Source: Thiocystis violascens DSM 198 | GTDB lineage: Bacteria > Pseudomonadota > Gammaproteobacteria > Chromatiales > Chromatiaceae | NCBI RefSeq assembly: GCF_000227745.2 | Contig: NC_018012.1 | Span: 3,279,501 to 3,343,500, forward strand | Reading direction: 5' to 3' | DNA: 64,000 nt | Part shown: one piece after another, positions 30,237-39,294 of the stretch | Position numbering within the stretch: the stretch's first letter is position 1 | Layout: each line of letters begins with the position of its first letter | Notes under the pieces: generated by a model | What the model saw: only the letters and a program-made list of their open reading frames with translations | Database searches by the model: none | What the model was told of the DNA's origin: nothing | Translations under genes and position numbers: made by a program

Positions 30237-30932
30237 GGCTGGCAGTCTCTCATCGTGTGCTCGCCGCCGGCGTTTGGCGGTCCGCGCTCCTCAAAAGATG
30301 CATGCCAAACGAGCGCGGCGACGCTCGACGACAGCGTCAGATGATGCGCCTGGTCGGAGGTGATCCGCCATCCGGGCGGATCGACACGGATCGGTTAGCG
30401 CCAAGCCGACCCGCCGCCTGGCGACCGGGTTCTTGACCCTCGCGGCCAATGGCTCCGATCCGGTCCGGCTCGATGCGCCGCTGTTCCTACTCGCACTCGC
30501 GATCTTTCTGGCCTGCACGCGCTACTGGACCCTGTCACTCGCGCGGGAGTTTCGTCTCCAAACGACTCGGGCACCTGGCAGGGGGCGCGGCGAGCCGGCG
30601 GCTGCCCCAAGGTTGGACTGGAACGGGATGCGTGCACGATTCGGTGAGATCGAGGTAAACTGATCCGCCTAGGCGACGGCATCGTCCCGACTGGAGACAC
30701 TTGGTCGGAAGCATACGGCCACCAATTTCTGCGTGAAGCGGACGTCCGTGAGTCGAGCGGCGAAGCGTTGCTCTTCCTTATGTAGACGCATCGCACCCTC
30801 TGTCTACGATGTAGGGTATTCCTCTTGCCTACCAAGGATACTCGCGTAACGGCGACGAATTTTAATTTCTGTTGTGGGTTAACATACGACCTAAGCAGGC
30901 TATCGGGATAATCATAAAATTGTCGGTTGTTT
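30237..30932. other. unassigned region before the IS701-type element
   Basis: About 700 bases lie here without a firm gene. A short plus-strand frame near 30400-30663 codes one hydrophobic stretch (DAPLFLLALAIFLACTRYW), which could be part of a lost membrane protein, but it has no good start. From about 30780 the sequence becomes AT-rich. Nothing else was recognised. Confidence 0.4.
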
Positions 30933-32457
30933 AGTTCTACTTTGTTAGCTTGACATAAGCTTATGATTTTCAAATATTATTTTCAGGGAAAATTTTATTT
31001 GGAAATGGCAGATCATGGCTAACGCGATTGGTAGCGAAACCGATGCGATGTTAAAAAACATGGTTGGTAACCTCTCCGCTCATCTGGAGGATTATCACGA
31101 ATTTTTTCAAAACGAAACAGCTGATGGTCATGAACTGAGTCGAGCTTACATCATGGGTCTTCTCAAAACTGAAGCCGGAAAACGGAATCTCGAACGCATC
31201 AACGAAGAAATTGATGTGTCCGGTGGTGATGGTTATCAACGGATCCAACAGTTCATCACAGATTCACCGTGGTCGGCGGGAAACCTCATCGGTGCGATCG
31301 CCCAAGACACCTCAAGTCTGTATGCGAATCAGCCGAATTATCGCGGTCGGGATGTCGGCTACATCATTGATGAGTCAGCGCATCTCAAGAAAGGCAAGTA
31401 TTCCGTTGGCGTCGCGCGGCAATATGCCGGTGTCATTGGTAAGGTTGAGAATTGCCAGGTAGGCGTTTATGCCAGCTTAGTTTGGGAATCACAGAGCACG
31501 TTAATTAATGAGCGGTTGTTCCTTCCAACGTCCTGGACCGCTGATTTAAAGCGATGTGACCAAGCGGGTATTCCTGAAGAGGCACGTCAGTTTAAAACGA
31601 AGATCGAACTCGCACTGGAGATGATTCAATCCGATCTGGCGGCGGGCGTAGACATTGGTTGGGTGGGCGGTGATGGCCTGTACGGACACGGGTTAGAGCT
31701 TGGTGTTTCTTTAGATAACATAGGGTTAAATTTTCTGCTTGATGTTCATTGCGATCAGATGATCTATCCCCTCAAACCCATTCTATCGGTTCCGGAATCC
31801 GCTGGGCGAGGACGAAAGCCAACCAAACTTCAAGCTGATCGCGACCCCACGCAAGTGAGATGGTATGCCGACCATCTTTATCCTTTCCAATGGCGCACGA
31901 TGGCCGTTCGCAATGGGGCCAAAGGGCCGATCACGCTGTCCGTTCATACCGCTCCCGTGTGGGTTTGGGATGGCAAGTCGGAGCGCGTGACCGAGCGGGT
32001 ATTGGTCATCAGCCGAAATCACGCGGACAACAAGATCAAATACTCACTCAGTAATGTCGATTATCGGAGCACCCCGATCGAAAGGCTGGCTTACATGCAA
32101 GCACAGCGCTATTGGGTTGAACGGGCATTTCAAGAAGCCAAAAGCGAATTAGGAATGTCAGATTATCAAGTCAGAAAATGGAATGCCTGGCACCACCATA
32201 TGGCGCTGGTGATGTTGTCGCTGTCCTTTATTGTTAAAGAGCGTCTTTTGCACAAAACCGATTATCCATTGGTGAGTTGCCGTGATCTTCGGCTTCTCAT
32301 CATCGCTTTACTACTCAACGATCCGGATGCGGTCGAAAAAAGAATCCAGCAAATGCGGGTCAGGCATGAGCAAAGGCGCAAGGATATCGAGCGTTATTAC
32401 AAGCTGACCGCGACGGGATAGTCAATGCGTTTGAATTAAAGTAACAAAGTAGAATTA
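30933..32457 (+). mobile_element. IS701-type insertion sequence (ends approximate)
   Basis: Inverted ends TAGTTCTACTTTGTTAGCTT (left) and, reversed, TAATTCTACTTTGTTACTTT (right) bracket the transposase gene. They match at 16 of 20 positions, with TTCTACTTTGTTA perfect. No matching target duplication could be seen, so the exact borders are uncertain by a few bases. The element has a lower GC than the core genes. Confidence 0.7.
31015..32421 (+). CDS. IS701 family transposase
   Basis: A 468-residue DDE transposase with IS701-family features. DVGYIIDESAHLKKGKYSVG carries the first aspartate in the characteristic K-K-G-x-x-S-V-G context. DIGWVGGDGLYGHG holds the second. RYWVERAFQEAKSELGMSDY holds the catalytic glutamate, followed by the typical W-x-x-W-H-H-H-M-A-L segment. 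The frame is complete with no stop. It lies between eroded DNA on the left and the DUF6932 module on the right, and is the probable vehicle or scar of recent change here. Confidence 0.92.
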   Translation: MANAIGSETDAMLKNMVGNLSAHLEDYHEFFQNETADGHELSRAYIMGLLKTEAGKRNLERINEEIDVSGGDGYQRIQQFITDSPWSAGNLIGAIAQDTSSLYANQPNYRGRDVGYIIDESAHLKKGKYSVGVARQYAGVIGKVENCQVGVYASLVWESQSTLINERLFLPTSWTADLKRCDQAGIPEEARQFKTKIELALEMIQSDLAAGVDIGWVGGDGLYGHGLELGVSLDNIGLNFLLDVHCDQMIYPLKPILSVPESAGRGRKPTKLQADRDPTQVRWYADHLYPFQWRTMAVRNGAKGPITLSVHTAPVWVWDGKSERVTERVLVISRNHADNKIKYSLSNVDYRSTPIERLAYMQAQRYWVERAFQEAKSELGMSDYQVRKWNAWHHHMALVMLSLSFIVKERLLHKTDYPLVSCRDLRLLIIALLLNDPDAVEKRIQQMRVRHEQRRKDIERYYKLTATG

Positions 32458-32555
32458 GGGCGAACCCAATACACTAGGTAAATGAGGATATGCCCCTAAA
32501 TGGGTAGTATCCACTATACCCTGTTTGACTATGCATATAGAAGGAGTTAGAAGCG

Positions 32556-33134
32556 TTGATACCGAATCATAGCCATGATGGAGTGCTTCCCCCATTCTTG
32601 CCTGGAGGTTCACCGGCTGAGAAAGGCGCAATGGCACCATATCGCGCTGAGCTTTTTGAAGTTATCCAACGATTTGGCAATACAAAGGAACGTCGCGAAA
32701 TATTAGAAGGATTAGTTAATTATAGGAATGCGTTGCGCGCAGCAGGTATACATTCTGGATTCCAATGGCTAGACGGAAGCTTCGTAGAAGACTGTGAAAA
32801 GATCCGTGGCCGGCCGCCAAAGGATATAGATATCATCACGTTCTCAGTGCGTCCAGATGCAGTTTCGGAGTCAGCGTCTTGGCGTGAATTTGTACTGTCC
32901 AGACCTGATTTGTTCGACCCTGAGACGACTAAGCTGCATTTCAGGTGTGATGCCTATTTCGTTGATCTGAGCGTAAATCCGGTCCACCTCGTAGCACATA
33001 CAAGATACTGGTTTGGGCTATTCTCTCATCAACGAGATACCTTTTTGTGGAAAGGCATGATTGAAGTTCCTTTTGGCAGAAACGACAGTGATGTCGAGCT
33101 GCTTTTAAGTTCGGAGATACAAAATGCCTCGTAG
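32556..33134 (+). CDS. DUF6932-type nucleotidyltransferase-like protein
   Basis: A 192-residue cytoplasmic protein resembling DUF6932. It opens MIPNHSHDGVLPPFLPGG, then has a helical segment. A nucleotidyltransferase signature follows: WLDGSFVED (G74, S75), then PKDIDIITF (D90, D92), then a third acidic site in CDAYFVDL (D132, D137). This is the order of the Pol-beta/MNT fold, as in antitoxin-like MNT and AbiE-like proteins. The TTG start at 32556 follows AAGGAG at a good distance. It overlaps the next gene by 11 bases. GC is lower than in the flanking core genes. A role in a defence or toxin-antitoxin pair is inference, and no catalytic activity is shown. Confidence 0.75.
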   Translation: MIPNHSHDGVLPPFLPGGSPAEKGAMAPYRAELFEVIQRFGNTKERREILEGLVNYRNALRAAGIHSGFQWLDGSFVEDCEKIRGRPPKDIDIITFSVRPDAVSESASWREFVLSRPDLFDPETTKLHFRCDAYFVDLSVNPVHLVAHTRYWFGLFSHQRDTFLWKGMIEVPFGRNDSDVELLLSSEIQNAS

Positions 33135-34062
33135 ACTTCGTATGCAAGGGTTGCAAGCCGAGCTTGCGTCACTCAGCGATTTACTTCAAAGCGCTAAAGA
33201 AATGGATGATCCAGTCGGTGAATTTCAACTGGAAAAACGCAAGAAAAAAATCGAATCTGAGCTGTTGTCACTGGTCGAACACCCCGAAAAGAAAGCCAGT
33301 ATTGCCTTATTTTTTGGAGGTAAGCCGGTACTAGGGTCACGAGGAATTTCCGCAGATTTTGCCGCGCATATGCTGGAGAGCTTCCAAGATTTGGTAGCTC
33401 GGTCATTCGCATCAGCGGAGCTAGGAATGCTTGGTGGTAGGGGGCCGATCCCTATGAGACAAGCAACTAATCTGATGGTTACCAATTTAACCAAAGGATC
33501 ATTTGGTTTTGTATTGGACGAATTGTCTGATCAAGAGGAAACTGACACAACTGCTTTGAAATTTATTGTTGAGGAAGTGGTTCGGACATTGGGTAAAGTG
33601 TCGTCTTCAAATGAGCTAGATTTTGAAGAAGTTGCGGAAACATTGGAGCCGCGAATGCTCATTTCGCTTAAAGATTTTTTTGTAACGCTAGACTCCGCCG
33701 AGGGCACAATTAGGCTCGTTGATGACGTTGCAGATATTTCATTGGATTTGCCTGCGATCCACCGAGGTCGCATCAGAACAGAAGTAACGTCAATCGATGA
33801 GACAGATATAACTATCGAAGGAATCCTTATTGGTATTCTTCCTGAGCACCGAAAATTTGAAATGTTGGTTGATGGGCAGATGCTCTATGGGTCTGTGTCC
33901 AAGGAGGCTGCCGAGGAGTATTCTGGATTGATCGGCCGAGGAGAAAAGCCGGAGCGAAAAGCTTGGAAAGTTCGCATTAAGCGAAGAATAGTAACTCCTC
34001 TGAGCAGGCCGGCTAGAGAAGTAAACAGGTTGTTAGGGTTCTTGGGTAAAATGGATGTATAG
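33124..34062 (+). CDS. uncharacterised partner of the DUF6932 protein
   Basis: A 312-residue protein I do not recognise. Residues about 5-50 are predicted coiled coil (LQAELASLSDLLQSAKEM, then EFQLEKRKKKIESELLSL). The middle (about 55-180) looks alpha/beta, starting KKASIALFFGGKPVLGSRGI, with a conserved-looking TNLTKGSFGFVLDEL. The C-terminal third is beta-rich (TSIDETDITIEGILIGILPEHRKFEMLV) and ends in a basic segment. There is no signal peptide or membrane helix. The ATG overlaps the DUF6932 gene by 11 bases with a GGAG site inside that gene, so both are coupled. It could be an effector or a scaffold paired with the nucleotidyltransferase-like protein. Confidence 0.7.
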   Translation: MPRRLRMQGLQAELASLSDLLQSAKEMDDPVGEFQLEKRKKKIESELLSLVEHPEKKASIALFFGGKPVLGSRGISADFAAHMLESFQDLVARSFASAELGMLGGRGPIPMRQATNLMVTNLTKGSFGFVLDELSDQEETDTTALKFIVEEVVRTLGKVSSSNELDFEEVAETLEPRMLISLKDFFVTLDSAEGTIRLVDDVADISLDLPAIHRGRIRTEVTSIDETDITIEGILIGILPEHRKFEMLVDGQMLYGSVSKEAAEEYSGLIGRGEKPERKAWKVRIKRRIVTPLSRPAREVNRLLGFLGKMDV

Positions 34063-34298
34063 CAATTCCACAAATTAACACGTCACTCGGCACGCTCCGA
34101 GTTTGCCTACTGTGATAGCTGCCGTCATCCAGGTCGTGAGTGTCTGCTATTCTGGTTTCTCTCGGTGCCAAAGGTTTAGGATTAAACTGACCGCTTCTCG
34201 CGTTCTCCAGCCACCGGACTTGGCGGCGTGCCGCTCGTCTGGACTTGGCCGACTCCGGTCCGCCCGTCGTCTATTCCCAAGGAAAGCCGCGTGGCGAC

Positions 34299-34760
34299 TC
34301 ACCCACCCGAAGAAGCCTCGCCCGGCCCCTGGCCCAACCGACACGCCGTCCGCGGATCCGGCTGGCCATCGAAATACCTGTCCAGCAGCCGGTGAAAGAC
34401 CGAGCCCGGTGCCGAGACGCCGGCAAAGAGCGTGGCGCAGGATCTCAACTTGCGGTCGTCCGGCGCGCCGAGGATCTCCCGCGCGGATCGGCCATCGATC
34501 GCCAGGACGGCCTCGGCGCATTCGCGCAGACGCGTCCCGAGCAGCGGGTGCCGCAAGTAGGCTTCGGCCTCCGCGCGATCCGTGATCGCGTAGCGCCGCG
34601 ACAGCGCGCTGAAGCCCAGGCCCTCGATCTGCGGGAAGATGTACCACATCCAGTGGGAGCGTTTCCGGCCGGCCCGGAGCTCGGCGAGCGCCTGGTCATA
34701 AGCGTCGCGCTGCGCCGCGACGAAGCGGTTCAGGTCATGGGGATCGGTGCTGTCGGTCAT
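34299..34760 (-). CDS. DUF1810 family protein
   Basis: A 153-residue DUF1810 protein, a mostly helical cytoplasmic family of unknown biochemical role. The signatures DLNRFVAAQRDAYDQALAEL and KRSHWMWYIFPQIEGLG are unmistakable, followed by YLRHPLLGTRLRECAEAVL and the DDRKLRSCATLFAG segment. Length is normal for the family. It starts a run of minus-strand accessory genes (glyoxalase, LysE, class D beta-lactamase) but its start is 24 bases from the end of the glyoxalase gene, so it would be last in that unit. Confidence 0.92.
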   Translation of the reverse strand: MTDSTDPHDLNRFVAAQRDAYDQALAELRAGRKRSHWMWYIFPQIEGLGFSALSRRYAITDRAEAEAYLRHPLLGTRLRECAEAVLAIDGRSAREILGAPDDRKLRSCATLFAGVSAPGSVFHRLLDRYFDGQPDPRTACRLGQGPGEASSGG

Positions 34761-34784
34761 GGCGGCCTCCTCAAGACCTAGGCG

Positions 34785-35180
34785 TCAGCCCGCCACCTGA
34801 CGGGCGCCGATCAGCTCGATCGGGTAGCCGTCCGGATCCTCGACGAAGGCGATGATCGTGGTGCCGGCATGCATGGGGCCGGCCTCGCGCAGGATCCTGC
34901 CGCCCAGCGCCCGAATGCGCTCGGTGGCCTGGTAAACGTCATCGACCTCGAGGGCGATGTGGCCGTAGGCGCTGCCCAACTCATAGTGGTCGACGCCCCA
35001 GTTGTAAGTCAGCTCGATGACGGTCTGCTCCGACTCCTCGCCATAGCCCAGAAAGGCCAGCGTGAACTGCCCGTCCGGATAGTCCTTCTGGCGCAACAGC
35101 CGCATGCCCAGTACCTGGGTGTAGAAGTCGATGGCGCGCGGCAGATCGCCGGTGCGCAACATGGTGTGGAGGATTCGCAT
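34785..35180 (-). CDS. gloA: lactoylglutathione lyase (glyoxalase I)
   Basis: A 131-residue glyoxalase I, the metal enzyme that converts the methylglyoxal-glutathione adduct to S-lactoylglutathione. It has the two beta-alpha-beta-beta-beta motifs of the vicinal oxygen chelate fold. Metal ligands are expected at H5 (MRILHTML), E56 ([10 protein letters not shown]), H75 (GHIALEVDD) and E122 (YPIELIG). Glutathione contacts include [12 protein letters not shown]. Short bacterial enzymes of this kind are usually nickel dependent. It precedes DUF1810 and follows the LysE gene on the same strand. Confidence 0.95.
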   Translation of the reverse strand: MRILHTMLRTGDLPRAIDFYTQVLGMRLLRQKDYPDGQFTLAFLGYGEESEQTVIELTYNWGVDHYELGSAYGHIALEVDDVYQATERIRALGGRILREAGPMHAGTTIIAFVEDPDGYPIELIGARQVAG

Positions 35181-35249
35181 GGTCAGGGTCTCCGATCGGT
35201 CTGAAAAAGGGGTTGGCGGAGGCGGCTCGGGCGCGGCGGGCGGTGCGCG

Positions 35250-35876
35250 TCACCCGCTCGTCCATCCCAGCAAGGCCAGTCCATCGACCAGGAGGACCGC
35301 GGCAAGCACGACCAGCAGGGCGCCGAGCAGTCGCATGATGAGGAGATAGGCTGGGCCGGTCAAAAAGACCTTCGATCGCCCGACCGCCAGGGCCAGGAGG
35401 ATCTTGGCCCCGACCAGCGCGGTGTAGAAGCCTCCCAGAAAGAGCACGGGGGCGATCGGACTCAGCGCCCACGCCTTGGTCATCAGGGGGCCGCCGACGC
35501 TGAGCCAGAAGAGATAGGGATGCGGGCTCAGGGCATTGGCCAGGACGCCCTTCATCCAGGATCGCGGCGCGGAGTCGCGCGACGGGAGGGCGAGGCCCTG
35601 GGTGCGCAGGCTGGCGTATCCCATCGACAGCACGAAGGCACTGCCCGCGAGCGCGATCGCCCCGAGGATCCACTCGAACTGGGCGAGCCGGGACAGGACG
35701 AACAGCGTCGCGAGGATGATCGGAAGATCCGTGATGAGGGGCGCGAGCGCGACCCTGATGCCGGACCTGACGTCGTGCCGCAGCGTCTCGGCGATCACCA
35801 GGGTCAGCAGCGGTCCGGGGGCGAGACCGGCGGAGAGACCGAGGACGAGGCCGGTGGCGAGCGAGGCGGTCGTCAT
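35250..35876 (-). CDS. LysE family exporter
   Basis: A 208-residue inner membrane protein of the LysE/RhtB superfamily, exporters of amino acids and related compounds. Six hydrophobic segments are visible. The first holds the family signature LGLSAGLAPGPLLTLVIAET, and the fourth includes NALSPHPYLFWLSVGGP. The substrate cannot be told from sequence. The start overlaps the stop of the upstream class D beta-lactamase gene by four bases (ATGA), suggesting one message for both. Confidence 0.88.
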   Translation of the reverse strand: MTTASLATGLVLGLSAGLAPGPLLTLVIAETLRHDVRSGIRVALAPLITDLPIILATLFVLSRLAQFEWILGAIALAGSAFVLSMGYASLRTQGLALPSRDSAPRSWMKGVLANALSPHPYLFWLSVGGPLMTKAWALSPIAPVLFLGGFYTALVGAKILLALAVGRSKVFLTGPAYLLIMRLLGALLVVLAAVLLVDGLALLGWTSG

Positions 35877-36649
35877 TCGATGAGGCCCTTGACCTGCAAG
35901 GCCGCGCGCGTCAATGCCGCTCGCAGCGGCAGATCGGCTGCGTCGCGCAGGTCGAGATGCATCGCGAAGACCCAGGTATCGTCGTGCGTCTCGATGTACC
36001 CGACGTACCAGCCGAGCGACGGCGTCGAGCGCGTCGACCAGCCGGTTTTGGCGCGCAGCGTCCAGGCGGGGGTCTGCTCGACGACCATGATGTCGCGCAG
36101 AGTGTCATAGGCTTGAGGCCCGAACGGCAGGGTCCGACGCACCACCTGTTTCATGAACGCGACCTGCTCGATGGCGCTGATCCGCAGCGACCCGTCCAGC
36201 CAGAACTCGGTCAGCGCGAAGGGCTCCGACAGCGCGCCGTACCCCGCCTGGCGAATCGCTTCACGATAGGTGGCCGCGCCCACGCGACGCGCGAGGGTCT
36301 GATAACACCAGACGCAGGACACCTTGAAGGCGCTGGCCAGCGTCTGGTCCCGGTTCCAATCCAAGAAGGCGTGGCGCTGACCGTCCCAGGCCAGGCGGTC
36401 GTTGGCCCCGCCGATCGCCTTGGCCTCCAGGGCGATCAGGGTATTGAAGATCTTGAAGGTGGAGGCCGGCGAGACGCGGCGCTGCGCGCGCGTATCATGG
36501 TGGATGAAGGTCTCCCCGGTACGCAGTGAGGACAGCACCAGCGTGCCGTCGCGGTCGGCGTGCGCAAAGAGCGCGGCGATGTCCGCGTCCTCGGCGAGGA
36601 CGGGAAGCGACAGCAGCACGGCGGTCAGGGTCAGGAGCAGGCGACGCAT
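35873..36649 (-). CDS. class D (OXA-type) beta-lactamase
   Basis: A 258-residue periplasmic class D serine beta-lactamase. The signal peptide is MRRLLLTLTAVLLSLPVLA. The active-site motifs are STFK (SPASTFKIFN, with the nucleophile serine and the lysine that is carboxylated in this class), SCV in FKVSCVWCYQ as the S-x-V motif, and KTGW near residue 206. The tryptophan/tyrosine pair WYVGYIE follows. I took the ATG at 36649, since the longer reading from 36784 precedes the signal peptide with unrelated residues. Neighbouring LysE overlaps its stop. The activity spectrum cannot be read from sequence. Confidence 0.92.
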   Translation of the reverse strand: MRRLLLTLTAVLLSLPVLAEDADIAALFAHADRDGTLVLSSLRTGETFIHHDTRAQRRVSPASTFKIFNTLIALEAKAIGGANDRLAWDGQRHAFLDWNRDQTLASAFKVSCVWCYQTLARRVGAATYREAIRQAGYGALSEPFALTEFWLDGSLRISAIEQVAFMKQVVRRTLPFGPQAYDTLRDIMVVEQTPAWTLRAKTGWSTRSTPSLGWYVGYIETHDDTWVFAMHLDLRDAADLPLRAALTRAALQVKGLIE

Positions 36650-36797
36650 GATGGATACCCGAGCGAATGTGGTCGACAGACCGATGGCAGGGCGCTGGCC
36701 ATCCGGATTGGCGGCGACCGCCCGCGCCGGAGGGACGCGACGCCCGCCCGCTACTCTATCCGCTCGTGGCGCCACGTCAATCACGCGCCGACCAGGC

Positions 36798-37004
36798 TCA
36801 GGGCGCGTCCGGCGTGCCCGCCCGCGGCAAGGTCTCCAGGATCTCGGCCCACCGCTGCGCCTCGGCCTCCCGATGCGCCTCGCCGACCGTCTGCACAGCG
36901 CGCAGATCCTGGAGCCGGTCGGCCGCGCGGTTGCCCTGCCCTTCGGTGAGCGTCGCCAGATCCAGATCGGTCGTCGTCAGGATCAGGTCCGACGCCTTGA
37001 CCAC
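36798..37004 (-). CDS. small hypothetical protein, possibly truncated
   Basis: A 68-codon frame from a GTG (VVKASDLILTTTDLDLATLT to LPRAGTPDAP). It is acidic, mostly helical by eye and has GC-biased third positions, so it may be real coding sequence. An AAGGGGA sequence lies directly before the GTG, too close for an ideal ribosome site. I do not recognise it, and it may be the C-terminal remainder of a larger gene. Confidence 0.35.
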   Translation of the reverse strand: MVKASDLILTTTDLDLATLTEGQGNRAADRLQDLRAVQTVGEAHREAEAQRWAEILETLPRAGTPDAP

Positions 37005-37374
37005 TCCCCTTCGCTTGTCTGTTCGGTCCTGCCATGTCCTGCCCTGTCATCTGGTAGGGCTTTTTAATGCTTCAGACCTCTCGCGGACGAGGCTCTCGCG
37101 GACGAGGCGCCTGCGATCCATGCCCGTCCCTTTCAGGGCGCCGAACGGCTGAAGGTGCGCGGTGAGCCGATGCGGTGGCGATCCCGCGCGTGGCCTGAAA
37201 CGGTCCTACCTGCGCAGCGCTGTCTCTGTGCCATCATGCTGGCATCCTCATGGCTGGAATCGCGACTATGCAACGCTGGATCAACCCGGAGCAGACCCGT
37301 GATGACCTGGACCGGCGGCGCGTGAGTGTCACCCCGACCCGCGCCGCGGACCACCACGGCGGAGGCTGCCCATC
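37005..37374. other. intergenic region with a short tandem repeat
   Basis: The region contains a weak plus-strand hairpin with T run (GCCCT to AGGGCTTTTT, 37041-37065). Two perfect copies of a 15-base unit CTCTCGCGGACGAGG lie at 37078-37107. No gene is supported. The promoter of the mtfA-like gene should lie towards its right end, but I see no clear hexamers. Confidence 0.5.
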
Positions 37375-38175
37375 ATGAATCGCCTGACGGACTGGTGGCA
37401 CTCCCGGAGGCGGGTGCGCGAGCGCGCCCGGTTCAGTGACGCGGACTGGACTCACGCCTGGGAGTCGCTGCCGCTGCTTGCGGGTCTCAATTCAGCCGAG
37501 TCCTCCCAGCTCGGCGATCTCGCCCGGCGTTTCCTGCATGACAAGACCCTGGAGCCCGTTCAGGGACTGCGGCTGACGGATCGCATGCGCCTGACGATCA
37601 CCTTCCAGGCCTGCCTGCCGGTGCTGGAACTCGGACTCGACTGGTACCAGGGCTGGTACGCGGTCATCCTCTATCCGGATGCCTTTATCTCCACGCACGA
37701 GGTCATGGGCGAGGATGGTGTGGTCGGGGTCGAGCAGGAAGCCAGAAGCGGCGAATCCTGGGAGCACGGACCGGTCATCCTCTCCTGGTCGGACATCCGC
37801 GCCGGCACCCGACTCGACGGCGACAACGTCATCCTTCATGAGCTGGCGCACAAGCTCGATGGATGCTCGGGCCGCATCAATGGCTGCCCGCCGCTGCACG
37901 CGGGGATGTCCGGCGCCGCCTGGAAGCGCGTCTTCGCAGGGGCCTTCGACGACCTCTGCCGGCGCGTCGATCAGGGCGAGGACACCCCCATCGACCCCTA
38001 CGCCACCGAATCGCCCGCGGAGTTCTTCGCCGTGGTCAGCGAGGCATTCTTCGAAGTCCCCGCGCTTCTCGTGGGCGAATACCCGGACGTCTACGCCCAG
38101 CTCAGCGCCTTCTATCGTCAGGATCCGCTGCGGCGGCAGAACCGGCGGTCACGCCCAGCGCGGGAGGCGCGTTAG
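37375..38175 (+). CDS. mtfA: M90 family zinc metallopeptidase, MtfA-like
   Basis: A 266-residue cytosolic protein of the MtfA (DgsA anti-repressor) family. In E. coli MtfA binds the Mlc repressor and has aminopeptidase activity. The zinc motif HELAHKLDG lies near residue 161, and the third ligand glutamate is probably in YATESPAEFFAVVSEAFFE. An N-terminal stretch (WESLPLLAGLNSAESSQLGDL) and VQGLRLTDRMRLTITFQACLP match the family. The gene is free-standing on the plus strand. Whether an Mlc-like target exists here is unknown. Confidence 0.9.
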   Translation: MNRLTDWWHSRRRVRERARFSDADWTHAWESLPLLAGLNSAESSQLGDLARRFLHDKTLEPVQGLRLTDRMRLTITFQACLPVLELGLDWYQGWYAVILYPDAFISTHEVMGEDGVVGVEQEARSGESWEHGPVILSWSDIRAGTRLDGDNVILHELAHKLDGCSGRINGCPPLHAGMSGAAWKRVFAGAFDDLCRRVDQGEDTPIDPYATESPAEFFAVVSEAFFEVPALLVGEYPDVYAQLSAFYRQDPLRRQNRRSRPAREAR

Positions 38176-38285
38176 GGAAGATGCCTACCCCTTGTTCTTG
38201 GCCACCGTCGTCCTCAATAGCCATTCACGGCCAGGTCACGTTGGCGCCCGGCGCCCTTGTGAAGAGGAACGAATCGGCATGAAGA

Positions 38286-38510
38286 CGCAGGTCGTTGGCT
38301 CGCGAACTGGGTCCCCAGGGGATTCATGTCGCCCATCTGATCATCGACGGGGTCATCTGGAGCGATCGGGCGCGCGACGCCTTCCGACTGTCCCGGGAGC
38401 AATGCCTGGATCCCGAGGCGGTGGCGCGCACCTGTGTGACGCTGCTCGCACAGGACCGCTCGGCCTGGACCCATGAACTGGACATTCGCCCCGATCGGGA
38501 GACCTTCTGA
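38286..38510 (+). pseudogene. C-terminal fragment of a short-chain dehydrogenase
   Basis: The frame reads RSLARELGPQGIHVAHLIID onward to DIRPDRETF, the typical last 70 or so residues of an SDR. The NAD-binding N-terminal half and catalytic YxxxK are absent, and the bases upstream (38180-38285) show no continuation. It is a truncated remnant, not derived from the intact SDR at 39291, whose C-terminus is different. Confidence 0.7.
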
Positions 38511-38574
38511 GCGGAACCCGCGCGCCAAAGCCACCATCTGAATTCAGAAGACCACCAGCTACCCGGAGATCAGC

Positions 38575-39294
38575 ATGCTTCAGATTCGACCGGCCAATGA
38601 ACGGGGACAGTCGCGCACCGATTGGCTCGACAGCCGCCACAGTTTTTCCTTCGGCGACTATCACGATCCCGATCGCATGGGATTTTCCAACCTGCGCGTC
38701 ATCAATGAGGATCGCGTTGCCCCAGGCAGTGGCTTCCCCACCCACGGACATCGGGACATGGAAATCGTTACCTATGTCCTGGAGGGCGCACTGGAGCATC
38801 GCGACAGTCTGGGCAATGGCGCCGTCATCCGCCCGGGGGAGGTGCAGTACATGAGTGCGGGGAGCGGGGTTCAACATAGCGAATTCAATCATTCGCAGAC
38901 CGAGCCGGTGCATCTCCTGCAGATCTGGTTGCTGCCAAACCGGGTGGGAATCGCTCCGGGCTACGCACAGCAGTCATTTTCTCCCGAGAGCCGTCGGGCG
39001 TGTCTGCGCCTGCTGGTCTCGCCCGATGGACGTGACGGATCCGTGATGACCCATCAGGACGCCTCGCTCTATGCGTCGCTGCTTCTGGCGGGCGAAACGG
39101 TGCGTCAGGCACTGCCGGGCGACTGCCGCGCCTATGTGCAGGTGGCACGCGGACGCGCGACGGTCAACGGCATCGCGTTGGGGCCAGGCGATGGCGCGGC
39201 GCTATCCGAGGTACCGGACGTCGAGTTGACGGGCCTCGACGCGGCGGAGGTCTTGCTGTTTGTGCTGCCATCGACACGAGGCTCCATCGCATGA
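38575..39294 (+). CDS. pirin family bicupin protein
   Basis: A 239-residue pirin-like protein of the YhhW type, bicupins with an N-terminal metal site. Some of these have quercetin 2,3-dioxygenase activity. The signature RHSFSFGDYHDPDRMGFSNLRV lies at about residues 22-43. The metal ligands appear in FPTHGHRDMEIVTYVLEG (two histidines) and in GVQHSEFNHS (histidine and glutamate). A second cupin follows (SLLLAGETVRQALPGD to ATVNGIALGPGDGAAL). It overlaps the SDR gene by four bases, so the two form one unit. Confidence 0.93.
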   Translation: MLQIRPANERGQSRTDWLDSRHSFSFGDYHDPDRMGFSNLRVINEDRVAPGSGFPTHGHRDMEIVTYVLEGALEHRDSLGNGAVIRPGEVQYMSAGSGVQHSEFNHSQTEPVHLLQIWLLPNRVGIAPGYAQQSFSPESRRACLRLLVSPDGRDGSVMTHQDASLYASLLLAGETVRQALPGDCRAYVQVARGRATVNGIALGPGDGAALSEVPDVELTGLDAAEVLLFVLPSTRGSIA

